Shown here: piece after piece, positions 1 through 8,253 of the stretch
Position numbering within the stretch: the first letter of the stretch is position 1
How the letters are laid out: each line of letters opens with the position of its first letter
NCBI GenBank assembly: GCA_040768125.1
Contig: JAXGNG010000003.1
Coordinates: forward strand, 124,001 to 188,000
Source: RBG-16-49-21 sp040768125
GTDB taxonomy: Bacteria; Spirochaetota; UBA4802; UBA5550
Direction: 5' to 3'
DNA: 64,000 nt
Made by a program: the position numbers and the translations under genes
The notes under the pieces: generated by a model
Seen by the model: only the letters and a program-made list of their open reading frames with translations
Told to the model about the DNA's origin: nothing
Databases searched by the model: none

Positions 1-2
1 CC

Positions 3-596
3 CGGTGGGACAATGGCCCGGAGGGGGCCCCTGGAACGGCTGACGCGGTGAAAAGGGGCGATTCCATCACCGGTCCCGTTCTCTGCGTTCCCATGCGGGA
101 CGCCGGCGGGGTGGTGGGCGCCTGTTGCGTGGAAGGAGGTCCCGGCAGTCTTCCTTTTACTGCCGAGGATGCCGATTTTCTGATAGATATACTTGGAGTC
201 GCGGCCATTCGCCTTCGGGCCGGATTCGGGGCGGTGGCGCGAAAGAGGGACCGGAAGGACGGGGCGGTCACTCCCGGAACCGAAGAGAAGCTGCAATCCG
301 TCATTAGCTATATCGCCGGAAATTACCATGACGATCTTTCGCGGGAGGGACTTGCCGCAATGGCCGGCATGAGCCCCAACCATCTCGGCAAGTACTTCGC
401 CATCTACACGGGTAAAAGGGTCGGGGACTATATCAACGAATTGCGGATACAGGACGCGGCGAAAAGGCTCATCGAGACGAATGAAAATATTATCGATATC
501 GCCTATTCCGTTGGCTTTGAAAGCCTCAGAACGTTTAACCGCGCCTTCCTTAAAGTGTTTAACACTACTCCCACGGAATTTCGGGTAAAAAAGTAA
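3..596 (+). CDS. AraC-family transcriptional regulator with N-terminal GAF-like domain (5' end outside window)
   Basis: The reading frame is open to the left edge, so the true start lies upstream; the GTG at 48 is probably internal. The first ~80 visible residues look like the end of a GAF sensor domain (VLCVPMRDAGGVVGACCVEG, then FTAEDADFLIDILG). The last ~100 residues are a typical AraC double helix-turn-helix: the first HTH covers LSREGLAAMAGMSPNHLGKY and the second NIIDIAYSVGFES, followed by the family signature around FNRAFLKVFNTTPTEFR. It should be a cytoplasmic DNA-binding regulator that responds to a ligand or redox signal in the GAF part; the target is not visible. It could regulate the secreted lipase downstream, but that is only proximity. 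Confidence 0.8.
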   Translation, partial: RWDNGPEGAPGTADAVKRGDSITGPVLCVPMRDAGGVVGACCVEGGPGSLPFTAEDADFLIDILGVAAIRLRAGFGAVARKRDRKDGAVTPGTEEKLQSVISYIAGNYHDDLSREGLAAMAGMSPNHLGKYFAIYTGKRVGDYINELRIQDAAKRLIETNENIIDIAYSVGFESLRTFNRAFLKVFNTTPTEFRVKK

Positions 597-712
597 TTCA
601 GTCAGGCCTCCCCAAATAGTGTTCAAATTATAAAAAATGTCCACTTATATGGACAAAATCAATTTAATTACTATTTGGCCAGACGATGACAATAAGCAAT
701 GCTATATTCAAA

Positions 713-742
713 CCATAAAAACCGTCCGGATGGTTTTTATGG
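713..742 (+). promoter_or_regulatory. 11-bp perfect inverted repeat in the lipase leader
   Basis: CCATAAAAACC (713-723) and GGTTTTTATGG (732-742) flank an 8-base loop, ending about 27 bases before the Shine-Dalgarno AGGAGG at 770-775. It may be an RNA hairpin in the leader or an operator. A second shorter repeat, GTCCA/TGGAC, sits near 639-654. Confidence 0.45.
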
Positions 743-781
743 AGCATGTAATAATAATGGGCCTGATTAAGGAGGTTGGTA

Positions 782-1612
782 ATGAAAAAGGTTCTCATCC
801 TTGCAATGGCTTTCTGCATGATGGCGTCTATTGCCGCGTCGGCCAAGACCTATGATCTTGTGCTGCTGCACGGCCTGACGAACAAACACCAGTGGAGCGA
901 CGCGTTTCTCGATAAAGTCGCTTCCATATGGGGTTCGGGGAACGTGTATGTCATCTACACCAACGATTCAACAAGGTACTGGACGCGGACCATCAACGGC
1001 AGGGTCATCCGTTTCTGCGGAGAAAATGACTACACCGCCGGCGACGACACGATCTACGACCAGGCGACCAAGATGAGGGCGAAAATTACCAAGCTCCAGT
1101 CCTCCTACGGGCTCAGCTCGAAATTCAACATAATCGCCCACAGCATGGGCGGCCTTGTCAGCCGCTGCTACATCAAGCGCTACCCCTACACCGTGGCCGG
1201 CCTGGTGACCCTGGGGACCCCGCATAAAGGATCCCCCCTGGCGAATGTCGCGGCCTGGCTGTCCTTCTTCATAGGCGCGGAAGCGGCCGCGAACCAGCTC
1301 AAGCCGAGCTACGTGAAAAATACCTTCAACCCGGCCTATCCCGTGGTGGGCGCGCCCCTCTACAGCGGCGGCAAGATCTACACCATCGGCGGGGACGGTG
1401 ACGGCTGGGACTGCTGGGGATGGGGCGGCGAGCTCCAGCTCGGCTGGGACACCCTGATGACGATCTACTGGACCGACAGCGACGGGGCCGTCGCCCGCGG
1501 GGACGAGCAGATCAGCGGCGCGACCCACGTGGCCACCTTCTGGAGCTACGACCACATGGAGCTGGTCACCAAGTCCGACGTGGCCTCCAAGGCCGCCGCA
1601 TACCTCAGGTAA
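782..1612 (+). CDS. secreted lipase / alpha-beta hydrolase
   Basis: A 276-residue protein with an N-terminal Sec signal peptide (MKKVLILAMAFCMMASIAASA). It shows the alpha/beta-hydrolase layout: an oxyanion-hole strand LVLLHGLTN near residues 25-33, the nucleophile elbow AHSMGGL near 120-126, then LVTLGTPHKGSPLA, which is typical of triacylglycerol lipases. A likely acid is in TDSDGAV and the catalytic His in SYDHMEL near the C terminus. The ATG at 782 is chosen because AGGAGG ends six bases upstream and the signal peptide starts there. It probably hydrolyses lipid esters outside the inner membrane. No lipase foldase gene is adjacent. Confidence 0.8.
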   Translation: MKKVLILAMAFCMMASIAASAKTYDLVLLHGLTNKHQWSDAFLDKVASIWGSGNVYVIYTNDSTRYWTRTINGRVIRFCGENDYTAGDDTIYDQATKMRAKITKLQSSYGLSSKFNIIAHSMGGLVSRCYIKRYPYTVAGLVTLGTPHKGSPLANVAAWLSFFIGAEAAANQLKPSYVKNTFNPAYPVVGAPLYSGGKIYTIGGDGDGWDCWGWGGELQLGWDTLMTIYWTDSDGAVARGDEQISGATHVATFWSYDHMELVTKSDVASKAAAYLR

Positions 1613-1645
1613 CCGGAAGAATTTCTTATTCAGATCCAGAGATGA

Positions 1646-1671
1646 ACAACCCCCTGGCAACAGGGGGTTGT
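1646..1671 (+). terminator. hairpin after the lipase gene
   Basis: ACAACCCCC and GGGGGTTGT form a 9-bp stem with an 8-base loop, 34 bases after the lipase stop. No clean T-run follows (TCATTAAGG), so termination would be weak or factor-assisted. Confidence 0.45.
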
Positions 1672-1873
1672 CATTAAGGTGATTTCTTTCACCTGCTCGA
1701 CAGGATAAACGCGGAACGGTGTAGGCCCGACCTGTAATCGCACGCACCCTCACCGCCGGTTTTTATCTTGAAATAATCGATCCGATACCCAATAGTAGCC
1801 CGGATATGGTCGTTCCATGTCCCGTCGGCCGTTGCCGTATAGGGCGGAAATCCCCGGATAGCCTGGAGGCCCC

Positions 1874-3076
1874 ATGAAAAAAACAGTGAAAATCGCCGCC
1901 GTCATACTTCTCCTCGTCGCCCTTCTGGCCGGCGTATTCCATAAAAAGATACGCCAGGTGTACGGCGCCATGACGCTTTTCGACGCCGGCGTAATCGACG
2001 AGAATTTCAGGAGCGCCGACGAAACCTTCCCCACGAAGGCGGTCCGCCGCGGCGGACCCCTGTTCGAGTTCAGGAGAAGGCCCGTGGCCCTGCCCGAAAC
2101 ATACGTGTTCCGGGGAAAAACGAAGAACCTCCGGGACTTCCTTGAACGCACGGGCACGACGGGAATGGTGGTGATACGGGACGGCACGATACTGTTCGAG
2201 GAGTATTACCGCGGCAACACGGAGAAGAGCCGGGTCATTTCCTGGTCCGTGGCGAAGTCCTTCATCTCCGCCCTGGTGGGCATCGCGGTCAGCGAGGGTC
2301 ACATCAGGGACATCAACCAGCCGATCACGGACTACGTGCCGCGGCTCAAGGGCTCCGGGTATGACGGCGTGTCCATCAAGGACGTGATGAACATGTCCTC
2401 GGGCATACGCTTCAACGAGGACTACGGCGACTTCTCCTCCGACATACAGCGGATGGGACGCACCATCGCCTTCGGCACGTCCCTGGATGATTTCGTCGCC
2501 TCCCTGAAGAACGAGCGGAAGCCCGGCACCTACCGGCACTACGTGAGCGCCGATACCCAGGCCCTGGGGATGCTCCTCCGCGAAGCCACGAAGAAGTCGG
2601 TCACGGCGTACCTCGAGGAAAAGATCTGGAAAAAAATCGGCATGGAGTCCGACGCCTACTGGCTCGTGGACGGCGACGGCATGGAGATGGTCTTCGGCGG
2701 GCTCAACGCCGTCCTCCGGGACTACGCGCGTTTCGGCCTCCTCTACCTGGACAACGGCAGGTGGGGCGGCGAGGAGGTGGTCCCCGCCGCGTGGGTCAGG
2801 GCCTCGGTGACGCCCGACGCGCCGCACCTGATGCCGGGGGACGATCCGAAGACCCACGACTGGACCCTCGGCTACGGGTACCAGTGGTGGATCCCGGAGA
2901 ACCCGGACGGCGACTTCCTCGCCATCGGGATCTACGGGCAGTTCATCTACATCTATCCGAAGTATCGCACGGTCATCGCCAAGAGCTCGGCCTACGTGGA
3001 TTACAATAAAGACGGTGATGACATGGAGATCGAGACGATAGAGATGTTCCGCGCCATGGCGCGGAAGATGCGGTAG
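1874..3076 (+). CDS. membrane-anchored serine hydrolase of the beta-lactamase / class C family
   Basis: A 400-residue protein with an N-terminal membrane segment (residues 4-22), followed by a beta-lactamase fold (Pfam Beta-lactamase, PF00144 type). The SxxK catalytic pair is visible as SWSVAKSF near residue 125. The Tyr of the YxS/N motif is probably in RHYVSADTQALG near 222. The C-terminal YGYQWWIP and YGQFIYIYPKY segments are typical of esterase/peptidase members (EstB or 6-aminohexanoate-hydrolase-like). The start follows GGAGG at about 1865. Substrate cannot be predicted; a periplasmic esterase or D-aminopeptidase role is more likely than antibiotic resistance. Confidence 0.8.
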   Translation: MKKTVKIAAVILLLVALLAGVFHKKIRQVYGAMTLFDAGVIDENFRSADETFPTKAVRRGGPLFEFRRRPVALPETYVFRGKTKNLRDFLERTGTTGMVVIRDGTILFEEYYRGNTEKSRVISWSVAKSFISALVGIAVSEGHIRDINQPITDYVPRLKGSGYDGVSIKDVMNMSSGIRFNEDYGDFSSDIQRMGRTIAFGTSLDDFVASLKNERKPGTYRHYVSADTQALGMLLREATKKSVTAYLEEKIWKKIGMESDAYWLVDGDGMEMVFGGLNAVLRDYARFGLLYLDNGRWGGEEVVPAAWVRASVTPDAPHLMPGDDPKTHDWTLGYGYQWWIPENPDGDFLAIGIYGQFIYIYPKYRTVIAKSSAYVDYNKDGDDMEIETIEMFRAMARKMR

Positions 3077-3133
3077 GCGCGTGAACGGGCCCGCCGTGGG
3101 CGCTCTCAATATGATTGATGCACTGCTCCATCC

Positions 3134-4699
3134 ATGGGCAGTAGTATCATACGAGGGCTTTTCGCTCGATCGGCAAATATGGCGATGACACGTTCCAGCG
3201 ACATGAATACGCGAAAAGGACCGCTGGGCTCCCTGCTGAGCACGGGGATAGATGACACGCTCTCGAGCCAGGCGATTAAAAAAATCCGCCTGGTGAACGG
3301 CTTTGCCCTCACCGGTTTCTGCGTATTCATCATCGGGGGGATGGTCGCGGCCGTGCGGGGCTGGCCCTTCCACTCCATGGATTTCCGGCTCTGGTTTGAT
3401 TCCCTGTTCATGCTGCCGAATGAATGGAGCGCGGAAATCACGGCGAACAAGTTCAGGATAATAGCGCTGGTCGACGTGTTCTGGGGTTCGCTTCTCCTCG
3501 CCGTCATCTGCCTGAACAGGAGGCGGATGCATGCCGCGGCGGCGGTAACGCTGTGCGGCCTGGCCACCGTGATCGCGTTTTTCTACTACTACCTGGTGAA
3601 GCTGTTCTTCATCTACATCGTCTTTATTCCCGCCATCCTCCCGGTGATATTTTTCGACAGGAGGCGATACTACGTGGCCTTCGCGGTCCTAAACTACGTC
3701 GGCCTGGTTGTTTCCACGATCGTTATCTTCAATTATTACGGCATATACAGGCAGTACAACCTTTATCTCGTTCCGTTCCTTACCAACGTGACGGGCGTGT
3801 ACGTTTCCCTTTTCATCATAATCAATTATTTTAAAATGGAGAACCTGCGGAACGAAAACGAGTTGGAACGACAGAACGCGATACTACAGATGCAGAGCGA
3901 GGAGATAGGCAGGCAGCATGACGAACAGCTGAAAATGAACGAAACCCTGCGGCGCTACAACGACAGGATCGCCCTGGAACTCTCGATGGCAAAGAAAATA
4001 CAAAAGGAGCTGATCCCGTCGTCGAGTCCCGTTGCGTACATATCGTTCCTTTACGTGCCCATGGTGGAAGTGGGCGGTGATTTCATCGCCTTCAATGAAT
4101 TTCGTGATGATGACAGGATCGGCGTGTTCATCAGCGACGTTTCGGGCCACGGCGTTCCGGCCGCGCTGGTCACCGCCATGATCAAAACGGCCATTCTCCA
4201 GTCGGGGGCGCGGCGCGAGGACCCGGCGCGGCTCCTCGGGTATCTGAATGCCATGCTCATGGGCCAGGCGGGCGGCAACTTCGTCACGGCCTTCTACGGC
4301 GTGTATTCCCCGGTTACGAGGGAAATGGTGTACGCCAACGCGGGCCATACCCGCCCCCTGGTGGTGCATGGCGGCGCGGTGGAACCACTCGGGGAGGGCG
4401 GCCTCCCCCTGGGCATCGCCGATAATGACGAGCTCGCCAGGGAGCACAGGATGTACGGGAACCATGCCGCCGTGCTGCCGCGGGACTCCAGGATTTTACT
4501 TTTCACGGACGGGCTGACCGAAGCGGTGCATGATGACAACAGGAACCTGCAGTTCGAGGAAACCCTGCACCGGCTCCTGCCCCGCCTTGCCGGGCTTCCA
4601 GGCACTGACATTATCCGCTCGGTCTTCGAGGAGCTGAAGCGCTTCAGGGGGAGCGACCGGTTCGATGACGACATCTGCATGATCTGCATCGAGGTGTGA
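3134..4699 (+). CDS. membrane-bound SpoIIE/RsbU-type PP2C serine phosphatase
   Basis: The 521-residue protein has six or so membrane helices in residues ~55-225, a coiled coil at ~230-285 and a SpoIIE-type PP2C domain to the end. Metal-binding and catalytic motifs are intact: VGGDFIAF, DVSGHGVPAAL, NAGHTRPLV, LLFTDGLTEA and FDDDICMI. Such phosphatases dephosphorylate anti-sigma-factor antagonists in partner-switching cascades; no antagonist or anti-sigma gene lies next to it. Start choice is uncertain because no clear ribosome-binding site precedes 3134, and the ATG at 3203 is possible. It is one of three SpoIIE phosphatases in this window. Confidence 0.85.
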   Translation: MGSSIIRGLFARSANMAMTRSSDMNTRKGPLGSLLSTGIDDTLSSQAIKKIRLVNGFALTGFCVFIIGGMVAAVRGWPFHSMDFRLWFDSLFMLPNEWSAEITANKFRIIALVDVFWGSLLLAVICLNRRRMHAAAAVTLCGLATVIAFFYYYLVKLFFIYIVFIPAILPVIFFDRRRYYVAFAVLNYVGLVVSTIVIFNYYGIYRQYNLYLVPFLTNVTGVYVSLFIIINYFKMENLRNENELERQNAILQMQSEEIGRQHDEQLKMNETLRRYNDRIALELSMAKKIQKELIPSSSPVAYISFLYVPMVEVGGDFIAFNEFRDDDRIGVFISDVSGHGVPAALVTAMIKTAILQSGARREDPARLLGYLNAMLMGQAGGNFVTAFYGVYSPVTREMVYANAGHTRPLVVHGGAVEPLGEGGLPLGIADNDELAREHRMYGNHAAVLPRDSRILLFTDGLTEAVHDDNRNLQFEETLHRLLPRLAGLPGTDIIRSVFEELKRFRGSDRFDDDICMICIEV

Positions 4700-4830
4700 T
4701 TCCATCCGGCCGCCGGTTTTTGTCTTGCAATCGGCGTTCGGCAGCTTAGTATCTGTCCGGCCGAGCGCTCTGCCGCATGCGGCGCCGGCGTGAGCGGCGC
4801 GGCGCATCGACAGGCATACCTGGAGGGACC

Positions 4831-5655
4831 ATGCGGAGAGTATTCGCGTTATTATCGACTGTTGCGATGTTCGTTTTACTCATGGCGTGCGGGGCGTCCC
4901 CCGCCGCCACGCCGGGGAAGCTGTACGTAATCGGGACCGGGGCCGGTGACAGGGACCTCCTTACCCTCCGCGCCCTTTCGGTCATAGGGAAATGCGACGC
5001 CTTCATCGGCGGCGAGCATATCGTCACAAAGCTGGCCGGCGATATCGGCTCCCGCCCCGTCCTCTTCGATCCCTTCCTCCAGGTGCCGCGCTTTTACCGC
5101 AAGATGTTTCCCTCAGTTTCGGAGGGTGAAAGCGCGAGGGCCGCGGATGCGTTGTATAAAAAGAACATGGCCCTCCTGGAAAGGTATTTGAACGAGGGGA
5201 AATCCGTGGGGCTCCTTGAGCCCGGGGACCCGACCCTGTACGGGGGGTGGCGGAACTGGGTTTTTCCCCACGTGAAGAAGGACCATGTCGAGGTCGTACC
5301 CGGGATCAGCGCCTTCAGCGCCGCCAGCGCGCTGTTCCGCGACGGGTCCGTGACCGATGGTTCAGTCGTGCTGACGGAACCGGAAGCCCTGGTGAAAAAC
5401 AGCCTCATGGTGAAGGGCGCCGCGGAGAACGGCGACACCCTGGTGGTATTCATGGCCCTGGACAGGATCGGGAAGGTGGCCGCGGCGCTGAAGCGGTCGT
5501 TCCCGGGAAACACGCCTGCGCATATCGTGTACGACGCCGGCGTGGAGGGGAAAGAGAAGATGGTCTCCACCGACCTCGACGGCCTCGAGGGAGCGGTAAA
5601 ATCGAACCGCGCGTCGAACCTTGGCCTCGTGTTCATCGGCCGCCATTTGCGATGA
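4831..5655 (+). CDS. tetrapyrrole (corrin/porphyrin) methylase-family protein with lipoprotein signal
   Basis: A 274-residue protein. After a signal sequence ending in a lipobox (FVLLMAC, about residues 14-20) comes a full TP_methylase domain (PF00590): the N-terminal LYVIGTGAGDRDLLTLRA motif, the SAM-pocket motif LLEPGDPTLYGG and VEVVPGISAFSAASALF. Family members are cytoplasmic and transfer methyl groups from S-adenosylmethionine during cobalamin or sirohaem synthesis. ATG 4831 is chosen for GGAGGG at 4822-4827. The apparent export signal is unexpected because SAM is cytoplasmic. No other cobalamin gene is nearby. Confidence 0.75.
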   Translation: MRRVFALLSTVAMFVLLMACGASPAATPGKLYVIGTGAGDRDLLTLRALSVIGKCDAFIGGEHIVTKLAGDIGSRPVLFDPFLQVPRFYRKMFPSVSEGESARAADALYKKNMALLERYLNEGKSVGLLEPGDPTLYGGWRNWVFPHVKKDHVEVVPGISAFSAASALFRDGSVTDGSVVLTEPEALVKNSLMVKGAAENGDTLVVFMALDRIGKVAAALKRSFPGNTPAHIVYDAGVEGKEKMVSTDLDGLEGAVKSNRASNLGLVFIGRHLR

Positions 5656-5712
5656 GCGGTACGGTCATCGGCCCATGATCCTCCGACCACGTCAGGAAAG
5701 TGTGAGCCCGGC

Positions 5713-5900
5713 ATGTCGCGATTCGTGAAAGCGGTCTTTTTTTATTTGTCATTCTCCTTGTCCTGCAGAACGCGTTGTTTTTCATACTGCTGATCCGGCA
5801 CTCAGACGTGCTCCCCTTTCGGCTCCTCGTCTTTCTCGGCATCAGCCTGCTCATCGTGATGTCCGTGGTGGGACTGCCGCGATACGGCGCCTGGCCGTGA
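5713..5900 (+). pseudogene. small membrane protein gene split by a frameshift at a T7 run
   Basis: From ATG 5713 the frame reads MSRFVKAVFF and then stops early. If one extra T is assumed in the T7 run at 5737-5743, it continues in the next frame through LFVILLVLQNALFFILLI to a stop at 5898-5900. That gives a 62-residue protein with two membrane segments and a Q-N pair, as in LapA/DUF1049 proteins. The second half has no start codon of its own. Either the gene is broken, the homopolymer is miscalled, or slippage makes the product. Confidence 0.5.
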
Positions 5901-5961
5901 CGGGTGTCGTGAGGAAAAAATACCAGACGGTCCCCGTATTTGGCTTTTCCCCCGGGGCCGG

Positions 5962-7152
5962 ATGTTCGATAGTATAAGAAAAATTTCGCGTGCCACTGGA
6001 AACAGAATGGAACTCTTCAAAAGCCTTGTCGAAAAAACTCTGGATGATGCGGGCATCGCCCTCAATGGCGGCAGGCCCCATGACATCGCCGTCGCGAATG
6101 ACGGCTTCTACCGAAGGGTGGCGCTGTACGGCTCCCTGGGACTGGGTGAATCCTACATGGACGGATGGTGGGACTGCGAACACCTTGATGAGATGGTGTG
6201 CCGTCTCTTTGCCTCCGGGGCGCTGAAAGGCCATTTCACCGACGCCATCAGCGCGCTGCAGGCGAAATTCTTCAACCGGCAGAACAGGAAGGCGTCCCGG
6301 GCCGTGGCCGAGCTCCATTACAACCTCGACACCGAGTTGTACCGCAACATGCTGGGTAAAACGATGGCCTACACCTGCGCCTACTGGAAGGAGGGCGCGA
6401 ACCTCGACGATGCCCAGCTGGACAAGTATGAGCTGATCTGCAGGAAAATCGACCTCAGGGAGAGCGACCACGTTCTTGACCTGGGGTGCGGCTTCGGCGG
6501 CCTGGCGAAGCACATGGCGGAGCGCTACGGCTGCAGGGTGACGGGGGTGAACATTTCCCGGCAGCAGGTCGATTTCGCCCGGGAATTCTGCCGGGGCCTT
6601 CCCGTGGATTTTCACCTGTGCGATTATCGCGACACCGCCGCCTACAACCCCGGGGGGCGTCAATTCGACAGGATCGTCTCAATCGGGCTGTGTGAGCACG
6701 TGGGCCCGAAGAATTACCGGGAATGGATGCGGATAGTCCATGACCAGCTGAAGGACCGGGGACTCTTTCTGCTCCACACCATCGGCATCAACACCACCAA
6801 GCAGCACTGCGATCCCTGGTACGACAGGTACATCTTCCCGAACGGCACCCTGCCGTCCATAGGGCAGCTGGGGAAGGCCTTTGAGGGGCTTTTCGTCATG
6901 GAGGACTGGCAGAACTTCGGGTTCGATTACCATGTGACGCTCCACGAGTGGTGGAAGAACTTCGATGCTTACTGGAAGAACGCAATCGAGGCCCCCCCGG
7001 GGGCCGCAACGGCGGACCGGCTCCGCTTCTACCGGATGTGGAAGTTCTACCTTCTCGCAGGAAGGGGGACCTTCAGGGCACGGCACATCCAGCTCTGGCA
7101 GATCGTGCTTTCCAGGGGAAGCGTCCCCATGACCTATTATCCGGCAAGGTAG
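5962..7152 (+). CDS. cfa: cyclopropane-fatty-acyl-phospholipid synthase
   Basis: The 396-residue length fits the family. Cfa uses S-adenosylmethionine to add a methylene bridge to unsaturated acyl chains of membrane phospholipids. Visible features: the SAM motif VLDLGCGFGGLAKHMA near residues 171-186, VTGVNIS after it, the acidic/active-site segment IGLCEHVGPKNYREW, HTIG, and YIFPNGTLPSI, which is strongly diagnostic. The C-terminal RFYRMWKFYLLAGRGTFRA is also typical. It is followed by a convergent CruF-like gene. Confidence 0.92.
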   Translation: MFDSIRKISRATGNRMELFKSLVEKTLDDAGIALNGGRPHDIAVANDGFYRRVALYGSLGLGESYMDGWWDCEHLDEMVCRLFASGALKGHFTDAISALQAKFFNRQNRKASRAVAELHYNLDTELYRNMLGKTMAYTCAYWKEGANLDDAQLDKYELICRKIDLRESDHVLDLGCGFGGLAKHMAERYGCRVTGVNISRQQVDFAREFCRGLPVDFHLCDYRDTAAYNPGGRQFDRIVSIGLCEHVGPKNYREWMRIVHDQLKDRGLFLLHTIGINTTKQHCDPWYDRYIFPNGTLPSIGQLGKAFEGLFVMEDWQNFGFDYHVTLHEWWKNFDAYWKNAIEAPPGAATADRLRFYRMWKFYLLAGRGTFRARHIQLWQIVLSRGSVPMTYYPAR

Positions 7153-7158
7153 GTCCGC

Positions 7159-8154
7159 CTACCTGCCCCCGCCGGGACGGAATTTCCGGAAGAACCGGAA
7201 GATACTCTCCAGGAACGGCCACATGTAGCATATCATCCCGACGGAGCTGATCGCCGGCAGGTACACCGCCAGGATGGGGTAGCATCCCTCCTTCTCGTAG
7301 AGTCCCGTGGCGATGAGCAGGATGAAATAGAGAGCGTAAAAATACGCGGGGATTGCCAGGAGCAGGCCGGCCTTCCAGTCGAACGCGTTGTCCTTCCTGA
7401 AGTCCCAGGCGTACGCGAACACGAAGAATATCGATATCCCGAAGACGAGGACCATGGCGATGGTCTGTCCCACGGTGCAGTACAGGGCGGCATGGAAGAA
7501 GCCGAAGACGATGAGAAGCACCGCGAACAGGGCGGGTATGATGGCAAGGAGCGGCACGAGCATGTCGCGGAGGATTTTCTTTCCCTCCGTGGCGGGGTTG
7601 AACCATTTGAAGCCCATCTGCACCATGAATGAATACGAAAACACGAGAATGTACCAGGCCAGGAAATTGGAATAGGGGCTGTTGAAGAAAACGTTCGTCG
7701 CGGGATTGTCCTTCCATACCCACCAGCCGAAATTGACGGCAACCGGCTCCATGGCCCAGTCGATGTTCGCCACCAGCAACGCGCTGAGTACCGGCCTCAG
7801 GTAGAAGGGCGCGTTCAGCAGCCGGGCCGTTTTGATCGCGATGAAAAAGAGTACGGCCCAGCCGAGCATGATCCAGAGCGGCTCGTTTCCGGGCAGCATC
7901 ACCAGGAATTCGCCGTTCGTATACTGGTTTATCATCATGCAGGCGGAGAGGGATTCGCACGGCTTCACGGGCGCCATGAGCTCGCAGAAGTGGGTAAAGG
8001 AATAATCCCCGATGTAGCTGAATATGATGATCGCCAGGAGCGTGAAATACTCCGCCCTCCTGTTTGCCCTGTCCTGGTAGACGAGGACCAGGACGACAAT
8101 GAAAAAAACATAGATGCTAATTTCGATGATGGTGAAGGTGAGCGGTATGGGCAT
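7159..8154 (-). CDS. polytopic membrane protein resembling CruF / carotenoid biosynthesis proteins
   Basis: A 331-residue protein with eight or nine hydrophobic helices. The segment DWAMEPVAVNFGWWVW followed by SPYSNFLAWYILV matches the conserved core of the CruF/DUF422 carotenoid-biosynthesis family (bisanhydrobacterioruberin hydratase), where D..xEPVA and SNFLGW are conserved. If real, it could hydrate a carotenoid or other polyene. No phytoene synthase or desaturase is in the window, so the link is by motif only. It lies between cfa (convergent) and the large sensor kinase, which reads in the same direction upstream. Confidence 0.6.
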   Translation of the reverse strand: MPIPLTFTIIEISIYVFFIVVLVLVYQDRANRRAEYFTLLAIIIFSYIGDYSFTHFCELMAPVKPCESLSACMMINQYTNGEFLVMLPGNEPLWIMLGWAVLFFIAIKTARLLNAPFYLRPVLSALLVANIDWAMEPVAVNFGWWVWKDNPATNVFFNSPYSNFLAWYILVFSYSFMVQMGFKWFNPATEGKKILRDMLVPLLAIIPALFAVLLIVFGFFHAALYCTVGQTIAMVLVFGISIFFVFAYAWDFRKDNAFDWKAGLLLAIPAYFYALYFILLIATGLYEKEGCYPILAVYLPAISSVGMICYMWPFLESIFRFFRKFRPGGGR

Positions 8155-8253
8155 GTCACTGCTCCTGGGGATTGAATTGATTACGATGATTCCGCATCAT
8201 TGCCTCCGGGGCACCGGCCCCGGTACCTGGGCATCGTCACGGACCCCGCGGCG

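Noticed and set aside
1763..3532. 589-residue minus-strand open frame
   Set aside because: It is antisense to the serine hydrolase and the start of the phosphatase gene and has no motif or ribosome-binding site; GC-rich third positions keep the frame open.
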